From Pleodorina starrii (Eukaryota > Chlorophyta > Chlorophyceae > Chlamydomonadales > Volvocaceae): DNA of 64,000 bases. The notes beneath the pieces are model-generated. The model worked only from the letters and a program-made list of their open reading frames with translations, did no database searches and had not been told where the DNA came from. Each line of letters starts with the position of its first letter. The stretch's first letter is position 1. The position numbers were made by a program, and so were the translations under genes. Positions 1 to 13,900 of the stretch are shown piece after piece. The stretch lies in contig BRXU01000016.1 of assembly GCA_030267565.1 (NCBI GenBank), positions 2,250,501 through 2,314,500 on the forward strand, read 5' to 3'.

Positions 1-381
1 GCCTTCTCTTCGCCTGCATGCTGCACTCACCCACCTCGCAGCTCCGTTCAAACGCATAATGTGCCAAAGCGCCGTGTTCCCGAGAAAGCGCAGGCAGCCG
101 CTGTGCTGCACACATGCGCACGAGCACGCTACCCCCCCAGCAGTGACACGCATACGGCCCGGCCTCGTCCCAGCATGTGGCTCCAGCATGTGGCCTGAAT
201 GCCTACGACCTGACCGCATCCTAGCCCCTAGGCTGTAACGGCCCCCAAACCCAAACCATAACCATAACCACCACCACCACCACCACCAGCGCCACCATTA
301 CAAACTTGGACGTACCTACCCACCCAGCACCCACCCACTCAATCACCCACCCACCTCCGCACCCACACGCACCCCCTCCAG

Positions 382-3351
382 GTGCCCAGAGAGCTGCCGC
401 CGCCCGCGGTGTGGCCCTGGTGGCCCCCGATACCTCCCCCCGCGGTCTGGGGGTGGAGGGCGAGGCCGACTCGTGGGACTTCGGAGTCGGGGCGGGTTTC
501 TACGTCAACGCCACGCAGGTACGACATGTACGACACGAGAGGCACGGGCGTTGCGTTACGGGGGGCACGTGGGCCGGCATCTGAGGCGGACGGGCGGGTG
601 GGCATTTCTGGGAGGAGCCGGCCGGGCGGGTGGGCAGGCGAGACCGCGGAGACCCACAAAACCAGACCGGAAGGCGGGTTGAGCAAATGACAGGCAGGGG
701 GGGAAGGCAGGCTTTTGGCCTTCCATGCACGCACCAGGCCACCAGCCCTACAGCGTCTCGCCGCTTTACCGCATTCGGGAAATTGCCTTCAATCACTTCA
801 GCAGCGCCATCGCCTCCCCTCCCTCCCACCCGCTTCCAGGAGAAGTGGCGCGCGTGGCGCATGTACGACTATGTGGTCGAGGTGGGTGGGCATGGGTTTT
901 GCGGCCGGGGCGCTGGACGCCATCGGGCCTTCGGGGCGGAGACCGGAGAGGGGGGCGCGCGGGTGGGGAGCGGGGAGCGGGGGTGTGGGGTGTGGGTTTG
1001 CGGGTGCGGCGCGGGGAGCGGGGGAAGACCCCACGTGAAAAATCTGACTCGTGGAGCTGCGAAGCGTGTGCCCCCTTCCCTGCCCTGGCTACGACACCAA
1101 CCGCGCTTGCAAGGGAGTGGTATCTGGTGTGTAAAATGTATTCCACCAACCCCACCACCACCCCGTGTGTGTGTGTGTGTGGGCTCACCCACCGCTCCGA
1201 CCCGATCCGCAGGAGCTGCCGTCGCTGCTGCGCACCGCAGCGCCCTTCGCCGCCTGTCTGGATGCGGACCGGGCGTCGGTGTTCGGCCATTCCATGGGGG
1301 GACATGGAGCGCTGGTGGTGGGGCTGCGCAACCCGCAGGTGGATGGGTGGGTGGGTGGGGGGTGTGGGGGGTGAGTGGGGGGGAAAGGGGGGAGCTAGGT
1401 GCGTGGGTGTATGTGGTGGGGGTGAGGCTGGTGTGGGGGCAAGGTGGGCGTCGTGTTCGGGCGGGGGTGGGGGTGGGGAGTGGACGGGTGGGTGGTGGTG
1501 GGCGCGTCCGCGTATTCCTTGGGCGTATGCCCCCGTGTGGGCGTGTTGTGTGTGGCTGTGTTGGGGTGGTCCAGTTCGGGCTGTGCGCGCAGAGATCAGG
1601 AGATCGGGGCCGGGCAGCGCTGCACGGCCGCTCAGGGGTAAGGGCCGACACGCCGGCGGGGCTTCCTGCGCGCTCCCTTCTTGCGCTTCAGTCCCATCCT
1701 CGTTATCCCTTCACTCCACTCCACTCCATTCTGAGGACCTCCCTCACCCCACCCGATCGCCCGCCCGCCCGCACTCCCCACGTTGTGCGATCAGGCCTAC
1801 CACTCCATCAGCGCCTTCGCGCCCGTGTGCAACCCCTGCAACGTGCCCTGGGGCATCAAGGCATTCACCGGTGAGCACCCCAGTGGCACGGGTGGGGTTT
1901 CTTTGGTGGTGGTGGGGGGTGGGTGGGTGGGGGGGAGGAAATGAGGTACTGCAGCGACGGGAGGGACGTGCGTTGGGACGGTGGAAAGAGCAAGACCATG
2001 CGAGGATGGGGAGCGCCGGTAAGGGATGTCAGTCGGGGAGGGGAGAGTAGGTTGGTTGAAAGGGGAGATGTGAAAGGCAGGCGGGTCAGGGGCGGTCAGG
2101 GGGGGAGGCGATCTGGGAGCCTGGCAAGGCAGGGCGGGGCAGGGCGGGGGGAGGGTAAAAGGGGCCGCGCGCCGCCCGCGCCCTTGGGGCTGGGCCACGG
2201 CTGAGTAACGCGAACTGCGAGCTGATTTTTGCCCGCTGCATGGTCCTCCTCGCGGCCATCTCCCGTCACACACGCGCATTTGGGGTGATGGCGGCGGCGC
2301 GCCCCCACCCCCACCCCCAACCCTCTGCGAGCCGCGAGTCCGAGCGCCAGCTCGCACCCCCCCCCCCGCTCGCCCAGCTCCCAGTCCTGCTCCTCAACCC
2401 CGGGAGGGCCAGCAGCAGCGGGAGGAGGCACTCCTTAGCCACAGCCTCCTTCAACGCAACGCGGCCCCCCTCGCCCCCGCCCCCGCACACCTTGCTCTCC
2501 TCTGCCGCTCCGCGCGCACGCGCGTGTCAGCCCGCCAGCCATCCACTCTGCCCAGTTGCCTCTCTCCAGGCAACTGCGTATTCCTCTCTTCCCCCACCCC
2601 CACCCCCACCCCCCCACCCCCACCCCCGCCCTCCCTTCCCCTGCCTCTTTTGGTTCCTCCCCCCCCCTCCAGGCTACCTGGGGGAGGACCGCGAGGCCTG
2701 GAAGCAATACGACGCATGCGAGCTGCTGCGCGCCTTCTCCGGCCCCGTGCGGCCGCCCATCCTGGTGGACACGGGCTCCGCGGACAAGTTCCTGGAGGTG
2801 CAGCTGCAGCCGGGGGCCCTGGAGGCGGCGGTCAAGGACAGCGGCTACGGCCCCGCCAAGCTGAGGATGCAGGTACGGTAACGTACTGTGCCGTACTGTG
2901 CCGTGCCGTGCGGTTTGGGGCGTAATAGAAAAAACGACACCGAATATACATATCCATATCATAGCAACCCTGGTCTTCGTCGGGGGGAAAACCCTTAGGT
3001 TCCCCGAAAGAAAGACACAGAACGGAAAACACAAACAACAAAAAGCAAGCGGCGTGCCCTGGCTGGGTTGGACTGGGTGGCCGCGCATGCGTCTGCTGGT
3101 TCGTGTGCGGTGCGGAGGGTGCGGGTGGCCGCAGGTGCCCGCGGGGGGGGGGGCAGCAGGCGCCTCCCTCCTCTCCCATCCCCTCTGCAAGTTAGTGAGG
3201 CCGCATCGGACAGTCCCCCGCATCGCACCATGAAACGCAGGACGGGTACGACCATTCTTACTTTTTCATCTCCACGTTCGCGGACGAGCACGTCAACTTC
3301 CACGCCGACGCGCTGCTGGGGCCGCCGGGCGCTGGCGGCGGCAAGCAGTGA
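382..3351 (+). CDS. SFGH: S-formylglutathione hydrolase (esterase D family), 3' portion
   Basis: Hydrolyses S-formylglutathione to formate and glutathione, the last step of glutathione-dependent formaldehyde detoxification (cytosolic in the family). Six exons join in phase: 382-518, 840-881, 1213-1338, 1795-1870, 2673-2872 and 3241-3351 (TGA), giving about 229 residues. The family is about 280 aa, so roughly the first 50 residues lie left of the window; I see no upstream exon in 1-381. Visible family blocks are [25 protein letters not shown], the nucleophile elbow [10 protein letters not shown] (exon 3), SAFAPVCNP and PWG in exon 4, a region VDTGSADKF expected to hold the catalytic Asp, and GYDHSYFF carrying the catalytic His. 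The complete Ser-Asp-His triad suggests a functional enzyme. Introns are 320-800 nt and rich in GT/C tracts. Identification is firm; only the 5' end is missing. Confidence 0.93.
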
Positions 3352-4954
3352 GGCCACGCTACTCGCAGCACAGCCCCCGCCTGCCGCCACTTGCACCCGC
3401 CCCCGCACCCGCACCCGCCGGCGGCCGCCCCCCTGGCCCTCAACCGGCCGGCGATGGCTGCGGCACCCCGGCACCCCGCGCGTCTCATGGTCTCCACCGT
3501 GCATCTCATCTCATCTCATGTGCTGCTGGCTTCCGCCCTCGAAGGTTTTGAGGTGTCCCCGGAGGTTTTAGGTGTCCCCGGAGGGGTGAGATAGCCCCGC
3601 GAAGTTGCGCAAAGTGCGCGTGAGGCGATGCGCTGCAAGGGTGCGGCGCGCAGGGGTGCCGCTGCCGCCCGGGGCCTGGCTGCGCATCTGACCCACCGGC
3701 CTACGGGTGGTCCAGCGGACCCAGGCAGCCGAGCAGGCAGGCAGGCGGCCGGGCAGCCGGGCAGGCAGGCAGGCAGCTATCCGGTGCTGGCGGCCGCCCG
3801 CGTGGGGGCGTGCTGCGTATTTCGATGGGACGTCGTGGCGGCGGTGGCGGCAGCGGCAGCAGGGGTGGTGCGCGTGGGTTGTGTGGGCGGTGACGGTTGC
3901 CGGTGAAGGGGCTCGTGACGACCTTTGTGGCCCTGATACCGGGATGTGATGGGTTTGCGTTGCGTTCGGCTGCGCTTTCGGCGGCGGGGTGACGGGCGTG
4001 TTGATGTGCGTTGAGAGGTGGCCCTGACCGGTGGAGGGAGGAGTCGGGAGCATGAAACAAAAACCGGTACATGGTTTTGACGGCGCATCCGGAAGCAGAT
4101 CGCTCGAACACGGGCTATGCTGCTGCCTGGCCCGGTAGTATGCGGCTGTTTAGAGGGTGAAGGTGTTTGGTGGCGGCGCCGTACACTGCCGCCACATCAG
4201 GGGGTCGTGTCCTCGAGCGCTCACACACCCAGCCGCCACGTGCGGCGGGTGGGTTTGCGGTCCTTATACGTGCGGGTCGGGAATTTTGCACGGCCTGGGC
4301 CCGCAGACGGACGTTCGTGTCGTGCTTGGCAACGCTTGGTGATGTCGACAGACGAGCTGTGAGCTGCCTCTGTCAGCGGTTTTGGTGTGGCAGTGTGCGA
4401 CCAGGTTCGTCCGGGTGGTGTCCCTGTGGCTTGCAGTTTGGGTGTAGTGCGCCTGAGGACCTGGGGCATCCTGTAAGTCTTTCATCACATGATGTTATGG
4501 CGCAGCGCAGGGAGTTGAATGGGGCCGTCTTACGTAATGGCGCAAAATCAACGACCGTACTGTTCTGTCATGATTCATACGTCACAGTATTTGGGTCATC
4601 GTAGCAGCTTGGCGCTTCGCTCGCTGGTTCTGCGCGTTGATATTTCAATTATTTAGTAGTCATCAGTAGTAGTGAAGGAGTGCGCGAACTTTTGCGCAGG
4701 AGGTCGTCAGCGGTTTATGTATTGTGTGAACTCAAAGCCCAGTGCATATAGTGATTGTAAATGTACTTTTCGACGTTGAGGGCTAAATGCACAAGTTGGC
4801 TTCCGCATCCGGGCGTCAGCTCAAAAAGTCTTTTTTGACGTTTCTGAGGGCGCTTCGTAGGGCGCCCTGCTACCCAGAGGAGTCTAGGCAGCTTTTCGTC
4901 GGTCACTGGGTGCACCAGCTTTAAGGATCGTAGTTGCGCGACTGAAGGTGGAGC
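3352..4954. other. 3' UTR/intergenic stretch between SFGH and the membrane-protein gene
   Basis: No supportable coding exon on either strand. It holds a short direct repeat near 3545-3590 (two copies of a GGTGTCCCCGGAGG-like word), a CAGG-rich minisatellite at about 3720-3778, and a turn to lower GC after about 4600. A TGTAA word at 4756-4760 is the first volvocine-type poly(A) signal after the SFGH stop, so much of the stretch may be SFGH 3' UTR. Confidence 0.5.
4756..4760 (+). terminator. Candidate poly(A) signal TGTAA for SFGH
   Basis: TGTAA is the usual polyadenylation signal in Chlamydomonas-type algae. This is the first one I see downstream of the SFGH stop at 3351 and it precedes the next gene's ATG at 4955. 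The implied UTR of about 1.4 kb is long, so the assignment is tentative. Confidence 0.3.
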
Positions 4955-7900
4955 ATGAGGGCAAGAGAGCGAGGACTTTTCACTCGCTTCACCCGCTCAG
5001 GCCCTCATGCGGTTGCACTTAAATCACTTATGATATGGCTGGGGTCTTGGGTATATTTGAAGAGGTACGCGGGGAATTCTGCGCATGAAGTGGCTTCCAA
5101 CAAAACAGCTTTTCAGCGCAAGCGGAAGAGCTTCACGCCCGGCTGAACATGCTTTGATCTTGATAGTCGCTACGCAACCCGTCGCTCCTCCCTTTCCAGG
5201 GTGGCGGACCAAGTTTCGTGCGCGGCGGAGCCGGACCGTTACTATCGTCATCTACAGTTTCTTCGCAAGCTATTCACGGATTATCCATGCTCTGAAACCG
5301 GTCAGGGCGCCAGCACCATCTTTGATGGCCTCGCATACTTCGCAACCCGGCCGTCCATCGCGGTCCGCGGGCACGCCTTCGCCGCTTGGAACTGCGTCGA
5401 GGAGCTGGGGGACTCCTGCGTCTTCTTGATCAACGCCATTTTCTGTCTCGGGGCGGCCTTGTTCCCCGGCACCCGGGCGTACCGCCTCCTTCGGCGGGTA
5501 TTCTTGCTCGTGCCGTACTTCGCCCACCTCCTGCTCTCAGTCCCCCTGCTGGCGTCGGGGCCAGGCTCGGCCGTTCCCTCGCTGCTGGCGCGGCTAGTTC
5601 CGCTCCGCCCCCTCTTCCTGTTGCACTTCACCCTCACGGGGGTAAGTAGTATCACCTGGGGTAGAGGCCCCAGCGCAGGCGGCCAGCCTGGGGGTGCACA
5701 GGGCCGGGCCAGCAGTCCGCTCGTTCGCGGCCCCTGTGTGCGATATTGGCTCTCATACCGTGCGGGCTCGCGAGGGAAGGACTTGGACTTGCGGGCCTGG
5801 AGTTCCTAGAACCGCATACGCACGAAGAACCCGAGAAACAGGCCCCATGCTGCCACGCCGCGCTTGCCCTCGCACGGCAAAATCGGGGCCACCGGCTCTG
5901 CACCCCCCATCATCATCTTCATCATCATCACCCCCCACCGCAGGCACGCTGCTGGGTGGTGGTCGCCGCATCCGCCGTCACGGTCGGGAGCACGGTAGCC
6001 ACCACGGTGCTGCTGCAGCGCGCGGGCGTGCCACTCAACTACCGGCCCGTGCGGGTGATCGTGCAGGTATGCAAAGCGCATTACGGGACGTGGCCACTGC
6101 GCCACTGGGGCGCTGGCTTGCCGCTACAATGCCCTTGGACCGCCGACGGGTCATCGACAGCGGGCACGCTGCCCCCACGTCTGTCACCCCGTGCCTGTCC
6201 TCGCCCTTGCGTCTCGCCGCGTCCTGCAGATACTGCTGGCCTCGCTACCCGCCATAGCCTGGGCTGCGCTCTGGGACGGCCTTCTCCTGCCTGGCTCGCT
6301 GCGCCTGCGCCGCCTGGGCCTGAGCGCCAGGGCCGTGGAGGCGGCGGAGGCGGCTCCTGCGTCGGGTGCGATGACAGCGGGCCGATACGGAACGACCCGG
6401 GCGTCGCAGAGGGGGCCTTTTGCGGCGGCGGAGGGACGAGCAGCGACGGAGGCGGAGGAGGGAGCCGGGTGCACGGGGGATGTCCCTTCCGCGCCGGCGA
6501 CGCTGGCGTCTGGTCTGGTGGCGGCGGTGGTGGTGGGGCTGGGCTGCGGCAAGTGGCGGTACGACGGCGGCGCTGGCGGCGCCGCGTGGGGTTTTCGAGG
6601 GGCTGCTGACGGGGCCGCCAAGATGGAGAGCGGCGGCGGCGTGCGGAAGCTGAGGAGGTACGTGCGGCTCGCCGGGGTGCTCTCGGCCGCCTGCGCCAGA
6701 GAGGCTTGCGGGCTGGTTGGCCTCTTCGGGCCGAACCGCACCACACAGGCACTACACCGAAATAAGACAAAGGGCGCGGAGGGCGGATGTGTCGTGCACA
6801 CGGTGATGTTCTGCATGTGCCCGTTGTTCGCTGTGGGTGGGTGGAGGTACTGGTCCGTATCTCCCCGCTGCCGAACAGCTGCTTTCAGCAAGCGCGCCGC
6901 CGCGGTGAGGCATCTCCCGCCGCCGGCGCGATCATGGGCTCCTACCGCCCCAACCCCCAGTCTCGCGACTGCTTTTCTCTCCCCTCCCTGGTGTCCTCCT
7001 CGCAGGCGCCGCGCGTTGGGGGCGTTGGCCGCCCCCCAAGCCGCCGGTCTGCTGCCCGCGACTGACGACGACGACGACGCGCCCGAGTGCGACCTCATCT
7101 CCGCGTCCAGCGACGGCAGTTGCGCGTCGCTGTGCTTCCGCGGCGACTGCCGCGATGGGCTCAGGAGCGACACCACCCGGCCTGCAGCAGCCCTCGCACC
7201 GCAGCGCCTGCCGCTCTGGCTGCTGTCGCTGGTGCGAAGGCCGGGCATCGGCGGCTGCCACCGCGCGCCCGCGCCCGTGATCGCAGCGGCGTCGGCGGTG
7301 GCGAAGGACTGGACGCTGTGCGCAGGCGGCGGGGCGCCGGCGCTGAAGCACCGGAAGCAGAGCGAAGAGCAGCAGCAGCAGCGGCGGCGGCGGATGGAAT
7401 TTGGGGCTTGCGCAGAAGAGGAGCAGGCGGCTGCGGAGGAGGAGGCGGAGCGGGACGCGTGCGTGTGGTGCCCCGGCGGCGCTGGGCTCGATGCTGCTGC
7501 AAAAGGCGGTCGCCGCCGCCGCTTCGCATCGGGGATCCGGCGGGAGGTGCTGCGCGCTCACATTGTGGGGGCGGATCCGGAGCAACTTCCGGCGGACTGG
7601 CGGGAGCTTGTGTTTGCGCACTTCGACGGCAGGTGCGTGCAGAGAGGCCCGGTGCCATCTGTCGCGCGCGTGCGTGCGTGCGCGCGCATGTGCGGAAAGC
7701 GAGGGTATGGTGGTGGGTGCGCGCGTGTATGTGGGCGCGCGCGGGGTTGGGGCTCGGGTGCAGGATGCGGGATGCGCGCGGCGCGGTGCTGCGCCGCCGG
7801 TGCAGCTGCACCCCACGTTTTGCGCAGGTCGACCGCCAATGCGTGCCTGCGGCTGTGCTCGTTGCGATGAAGCGTCAGCGCAGCGCAGCTCTCTTCCCAA

Positions 7901-10900
7901 GCGTATTCTTGTCCATTGCCTTCCATCGGTCCTCTTTTTGGGGTGGTTGGGTGATTTCTGGTTCTTTGGGGTTGAGATAGAAAAAGGGGGGTCCAACCTG
8001 CCTGTCCGGCGCCGCCTGATCGCGTACAGGTGCAGCGGCAGCGGCGCGGCCGCCGCCCTCGACGGCGCCGCCGCTGCGAGCTACCTGGCGAGCGGCGTCG
8101 CCGTCCGCCGCGGCAGCATCTTCCTGACGGTCTCGCTGGTGCAGATGCCGAGTCCCCACGACGGCGTCGAGGGCCCAGGCGGGGCGGGCGCGGGTGCGAG
8201 CGCAGGCGCAGGTCCAGCGCGGCGGCGGAGCGAGGGCGCGGCCGCCTGTGATGGCCGCGAGCGGCGGCCGGCTAGGTCTGAACCAGAGGCGGCCGCCGTT
8301 TGCTGCGCCGCTGCTTCTACAGGTGCGGGCGGCACCGGCGCGGCGGCGGCGAGCGGGAGCGCAGTGGAGGCCGGGACGGGGCAGGGTGAGTCGGGACCCG
8401 ACACGGCCGCCGCGTGGCGGCGCCCGGGGCTGCGGACCCCGCCGCCGCCGCTGCCGCAGGAGCCGCCGGCGGGGCAGGGCTCGTGTTTGCTGGTTCGAGC
8501 GACCAGTGGCGGAGCGGAAGGGAGGCACGGCACTGGCGCTGGTGCAGTCAAGTCCGCGGACGCCGCCGCCGCCGTGACCTCCACCGCCGCCACCATCACC
8601 ACCGTCACCGGCGACCCCGCCTACCCCTTCAGCTCCGGCCGCGGGCACCTGTCGCCCCGCATCCAGCCGGCTGCCGACGGCGCTGGCGGCGCCGGCGGGC
8701 TGCACGGCGTCTACGGTGCGGTATCGCCGCCGCCGGGCTACACGCCCGGCCGGCGGCGCGTCGCCGCCGTGTGGCGCGCGGAGCGCCACAGCGCCCTCCA
8801 CAGCACCAGTCCCTCCGCAACGCCGGGCGACAGCAGCAATCCGCTGAACGTGCTCGGCTCCGCCGCCGCCGCCGCCTCGCCTTGGTCGGGTAGCCCCTTC
8901 CAGGTCGGCCTCGCCAGCGTCGCGGCGGCGGCGACGGCGGGCGCCGCCGCCACCTGGACCGCCTCCTTATCGATGTCGCCATCGCCGGGTCCGGGGCTGG
9001 GACCCGGCGCCTCACCGGCTGTCCCCATGCGCTACACGCCAATGCTCTCGCCCGCGCAGCAGGCGTCCCTCTGCGACGGGCTGGCGCCGTACGCCCCTCC
9101 CGTCGCCGCCGCCGCTGCCGGTTCCCGGTCCTTCTCCACCGAGCCGCCGCCTCACATGCACCCGCGCGGCGCCGGTGGCGTCGGCGCGGCAGCGACGCTG
9201 ACCCACGGGTCGGTGCGCACCGGCGGCAGCGCCGCCGCCAGCATGCAGGTGGCTCAGCTTCTGGATGCGTTGCAGCTGCACCGCAGCAGGGACAACACAA
9301 CTGTCACAACCGCCATCGCGACTAGCAGGGAGGCGCGTGCGGGCTGCGCGCCGGGCGGAGTGTTGTCGGCCGGGGCCCAATTGGACGCCAGCGTTCCATT
9401 GCGCCCGCGCCAGGTGCTGGCGGTAGCGGGAGGCGGGAGCTGGGAGCTGGGCGGCGGCGGGGAGGCGCCCAGCAGCAGCTGGGAGGTGGACGGCGTGTAC
9501 GAGCGGCCGGCGCCGCCGCCGCCGCTGCCGCCGTCGGGGCTGCAGCGTCAGGCGGGATATGCACCGCAACAGCAGAACCAGAACCAGATCCAGAATCAGA
9601 ACCGGATCCAGCAGCAGCAGCAGCAAGCTGGGAGGTGGGCGGAAGATCTAGTGCCGGCAGCAGGAAACGAACTGTATGTGCTCTCGGACGCGCCGTCGCC
9701 GTCGCCGCTGGCGGCGGCGTCGATGGCCGGTGCCGGCTTGACTGGCGTCTCCACCGCCCTGCTGAACCGTGGCCCAGCGGCCGACGTGGCGCGGCCCGCG
9801 GCCTTCGGACCTGTGCCTGCGCGGCCGGCGCAGCCGGGCTTCCCAGCGGCCGGCGGCGGCGGCGGCTATCCGCCGGCGGCGTCGCCCGGCGGCACCGCTG
9901 CGTGGACCGCCGCCGCCGCCCCGGCGACGGCGGCGGTGTGGCCCTCACACACCGCCGGGCTGGCGGTGCTGGCCGACCCCGCCTCGCTGCCCGTGCGGGA
10001 TGTGGCGGTGAAGCCGGTACTCATCTGCAAGGCGCCGCTGGCGTGCGCCGCGGAGGCGGGCGAACTGGCCGCCAGCATCCCCGCCGCCGCCGCCGCCGTC
10101 GCCGCCGCGGACGGCGGCCCCGACGTGGGCGGCGGCGGCGGCTCCGCCGCCGCCTTCGGCGGCGGCCCCGGCGGCCCGACTTCGGAGCTGGAGCTGTCGC
10201 TCATGTGCGCCCCGGCGACGGTTTCGGAGCTGAGCGTGATGCTGCGCTACTGCGGTCCCGCCAGCGTCTTTGGCGAGCAGACCTACCTGCCGGTGCAGCT
10301 GCATCTCGACTCGGCATCGCCGGCCGTCGCCGCCGCCATCCGGCTGCAGGCCGCCGCCGCCGCCGACCGCGACCGCCGCGGCGGCGGCGGCGGCAGCCGT
10401 GACACGCGCGCGGCGCGCGACGTGGCGGAGGCGGCCAGGACCGACCCGCTGCCGGCTCGCGCCACAGTGCGGACCGCGCTGGCGGCGCTTGCCTGCCCCG
10501 GCGTGCTGTACGTGGAGCTGTGGCACGGTCCGCAGCTGTGCGCCTGCCTGCCGGTGCTGCTGCTGCCGGAGAGCGCGGCGAGCTGGGCGCATGAGGTATG
10601 CAGCCTGTGGCAGCAGCAGGCGGAGGAGGGCGAGGCGGCGGCAGCGGCGTACGGCAGCGGCGGCCGCGCCGGCGCCGCCGCCGTGCCGGCGGCGGCGCAC
10701 CAGGTGGTGGAGGACCTAGGCGGCTGGCTGACGTACGCCGCGCACAAGCGTTACGTCGCGGAGCGAGCGGCGGCGGCCGCCGCGGAGCGGGCGGCGGCGG
10801 GGGCCGCGGCGACGGCGGCGGCGAACTACCAGTCGCTGCTGTTCCGCCCGCCGCAGTACTACCAGGGCAGCGGCAGCAGGGCCGGCAGCACCCTGTCTAC

Positions 10901-13900
10901 GTTGACTATCTCTCCGCCGCAGTTTATGGACGAGTGGTTCTCGGGGTGGCTCGTGGATATGATGCAGTCCGATGCCGCAGCCGGCGTCGCCGCCGCCACA
11001 CCCTCGCCGTCGCCGCCTGTCACCGCCGCCGCTGCAGCGTCGTCGTCGCCGCCTGTCGCCGCCGCCACGCCCTCGCCGCCGCCGCCTGTCGCTGCCGCCA
11101 TGCCCTCGCCGTCGCCGCCTGTCGCCGCCGCAGCAGCAGCGTCGTCGTCGTCAGCGCCGCCGCCGCCGTTGCCGTCGGCCGCCGCCCCTCCGCCGCCGCA
11201 GCAGCAGCCCCAAGCTTCGATCCCACCGCCGCCGGCCTCCACGGCGGCGGCAGCGACTGCAGCCAGCAGCTACATGCCGTACGGCCCGGCTCACGACGGC
11301 GGCGCCGCCGCCGCCGCGGCTGCGGCCGCCGCCGCCGCCGCCAACCGGGAGCTTTTCCACGACATGATGCTCCAGGAGGGCTACAATTGGTTGGCTGACT
11401 GTGTGGAGGCGGGCTGCACCGGCTTGGCGGCGGCGCTGATGGAGAGCCTGCTGGCGGCCGGTTGCTCGGCGGCCGAGGTACTGCGCACCTGCCGCTCCGC
11501 CGACGGCCTGCCCCTCATGCACGCCTCAACGCTGTCGAACAACCCTGCCATGCTGGACCTGGTGTGGGGCTGGGGTCAGGCGGCGGGCGCGGACATGCTG
11601 GGCTGGGCGCCGGCGCCGCCGCCGCCGCCGGCTGCCGGCGGCGCGGGTGCGGATGCGGGTGCGGGTGCGGCCACGGGCGTGGCCGCAGCCGGTGGGGGCG
11701 GTGACGGCGGCGTTTGGACTGCTGCTGCGGCGACGGCGGTTGCCATGTCGGCAGGAGGTGGGGTGGGCGCAGCGGCGTCCGGGTGCACTGCGTTGGAACT
11801 GCCCGCGGCTGGCTACAGGACGGCGTCGGCGGCCTGCCGCGCCGCGCTGCGAGCGCTCGCCGTCGCGTCGCGGGAACCCTGCGCCGCGGCGCGTAAGCAC
11901 GCCGCCGCGCTCCGCCGCGCAGTCGCGGCCGCCGCCGGCGGCGCCGCCGCCGCTGCGGTGACCTGCATGCGCAGCTGCGGCAGCTGCGGTGGCGGCGGCG
12001 TGGCCGCCGTCAAGGCCGCCGCTGCCGCTGCCCTCCGGCTCGCGCAGCAGGCGGCTTGCGGCGCCGGCGGCTTTGGCGCGCGCCTGCGCCTCTGCGGCCC
12101 TGTCGGCCGGATGGCGCGGCCGCCGCCGGGCGGTGGGAGCAGCAGCGGCGCCGGTGCCGGCGGCGGCGGCGCCAGTCCGCTGTGGTGGCGGCAGCGGCAC
12201 GCGACGGCCCGGCGGGTCGCCCTGGCGGTGCTGCGTGTCGGCGACGCCGCTGTGGTGGGGCTGCACTCGGCGGTGTTGAGTGTGAACCCGCTGCATGTCG
12301 ACGGCGACGCGGAGGAGGAGCGCCGCTTCCTGAGGTGGGTGCGCCGGGGTGGGGTGGGGTGGGGGGTGAGAAGGACGCATTGGGCAGCGTTGGAGCGAAG
12401 GGGACGTTGGGACGCTGGCGGAGGGGGCTGGGGGAGCGGTAAGGCATACGGAACCGCGGCGGCGGCGGCGACGGGGACGGGTGCGAGTGGGTTGAGGTGC
12501 GGTAGAATGCGGTGAGTTGGTACCGGTTGCAGCAACGCAGCCACAGCCCGAATCCGCACGCACGCACTCCCGCATTCCAGCATCCACCCCACCTTCGCCT
12601 CGCCTCGCCTTGCCTCCCTTCGCTAACGCCGTCTCCGTCTCGGCTGCGGTATCTTTTTTTTACCCTTCCGCAGCCACTTCCAGCAGCGCCACGGCTGGGT
12701 GTTCTCCGCCTGGTGCTGGTCCATGATCCCGCTCTACGCGCTCATCGCCTCGCGCTGCGCTGCGGACCGGCAGTGGGCCCAGCTGGCCCTCACGCCGCTG
12801 TGGATGTGGATGTACGTCGTGTGCGCCGCCGCCGACGTGGCGGGGGCCACCGCCTCCTACCGCCGCCGCACCGAGGCGCTGGCTGCGGCCATGCACCTGA
12901 GCCACTCTCTGGCCAAAGCGCTGCACTGCGCGGGGCTGCCCTCCTACCCAGTACCGGCGGGCAGGCTGTACTGGCTGGATGTGCTGGCGTGCGCCACGCT
13001 GTCGGCGCTGTGCGAGCCGGTGGGTGGGGGCTGTGGGGGGTGTGGGGGTACGACAAAAGAATACCGCAGCGAAGGAGCGGAGACGGCGTTAGCGAACGGA
13101 CCTCCGGAACCCAGTTATACTCACCGAACATACCTGTAACCTTCCCAAGCCAAGAAGCGCAGCGACCGCGTCGCCGCCAGACCAACCGGGGGGTGGGGGC
13201 TGTGGGGGTGGGGTGGCTGGGTGGCCGTGTGCGTGCGTGGGTGGGTGGGTGGGTGGGTGCGGGCTTATCCCCGCTTATCTGTCGACCCTCAACCCTCCCT
13301 CGGCCTGCCTCCCTCCCGCCCTCCCTCCCTCTCTACCCCCTCCCTCAATCCCCCCGACCTCTCTCTCCCTACCCCTCCCTCCCTCTCTACCCCTCCCTCA
13401 ATCCCCCCGACCTCTCTCTCCCTACCCCTCCCTCCCTCTCTACCCCCTCCCTCAATCCTCCCGACCTGGGGTCACTCCCATGACCCCTCCCCCCGACCTC
13501 TCCCTCCCTCCCTCCCTCCCCCCGCACGCACGCAGGTCCGCCTGTGCGTGGCCCTCCCGCTGCGCCTCGTCAACTTCGCCGTCTCCACCCTCCTGTACCG
13601 CTTCACCGGCACCGCCCCCACCTACACCGAGGCCCTGCTGCTGTCCGCCTCCTGCCACTGCTTCGGACTGCTCATGCAGCACGCAGTCGAGTCGTACTAT
13701 CGCCGCAGCTTCGCGGCACTCAACCACCACCACCTGCTGCACCAGGCCGACGGTGCCGGCGCCGACGGCGCGGCGGCCGCGCCGTCGTCCAAGTCAACGC
13801 CGTCGTGCTGCGGCGGCGGCGGCGACGGCGACGGCGGCGCCGCCAGCGCCGATGGCGCTGGCACTTCACCAGCGCGGCTGCCGGAGCCTGCTCCGACCTC

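Noticed and set aside
7401..8029. 5' extension of the 1704-codon frame ending at 12515 as one uninterrupted exon
   Set aside because: The preceding exon ends with AG at 7632 (GT follows), and only an exon start at 8030 (acceptor CGTACAG) restores phase; the 7633-8029 reading is intron-like and Arg/Cys-rich.
8480..8500. tRNA T-arm-like word (GGTTCGAGCGACC)
   Set aside because: It lies inside a coding exon and no acceptor, D or anticodon arms fit around it.
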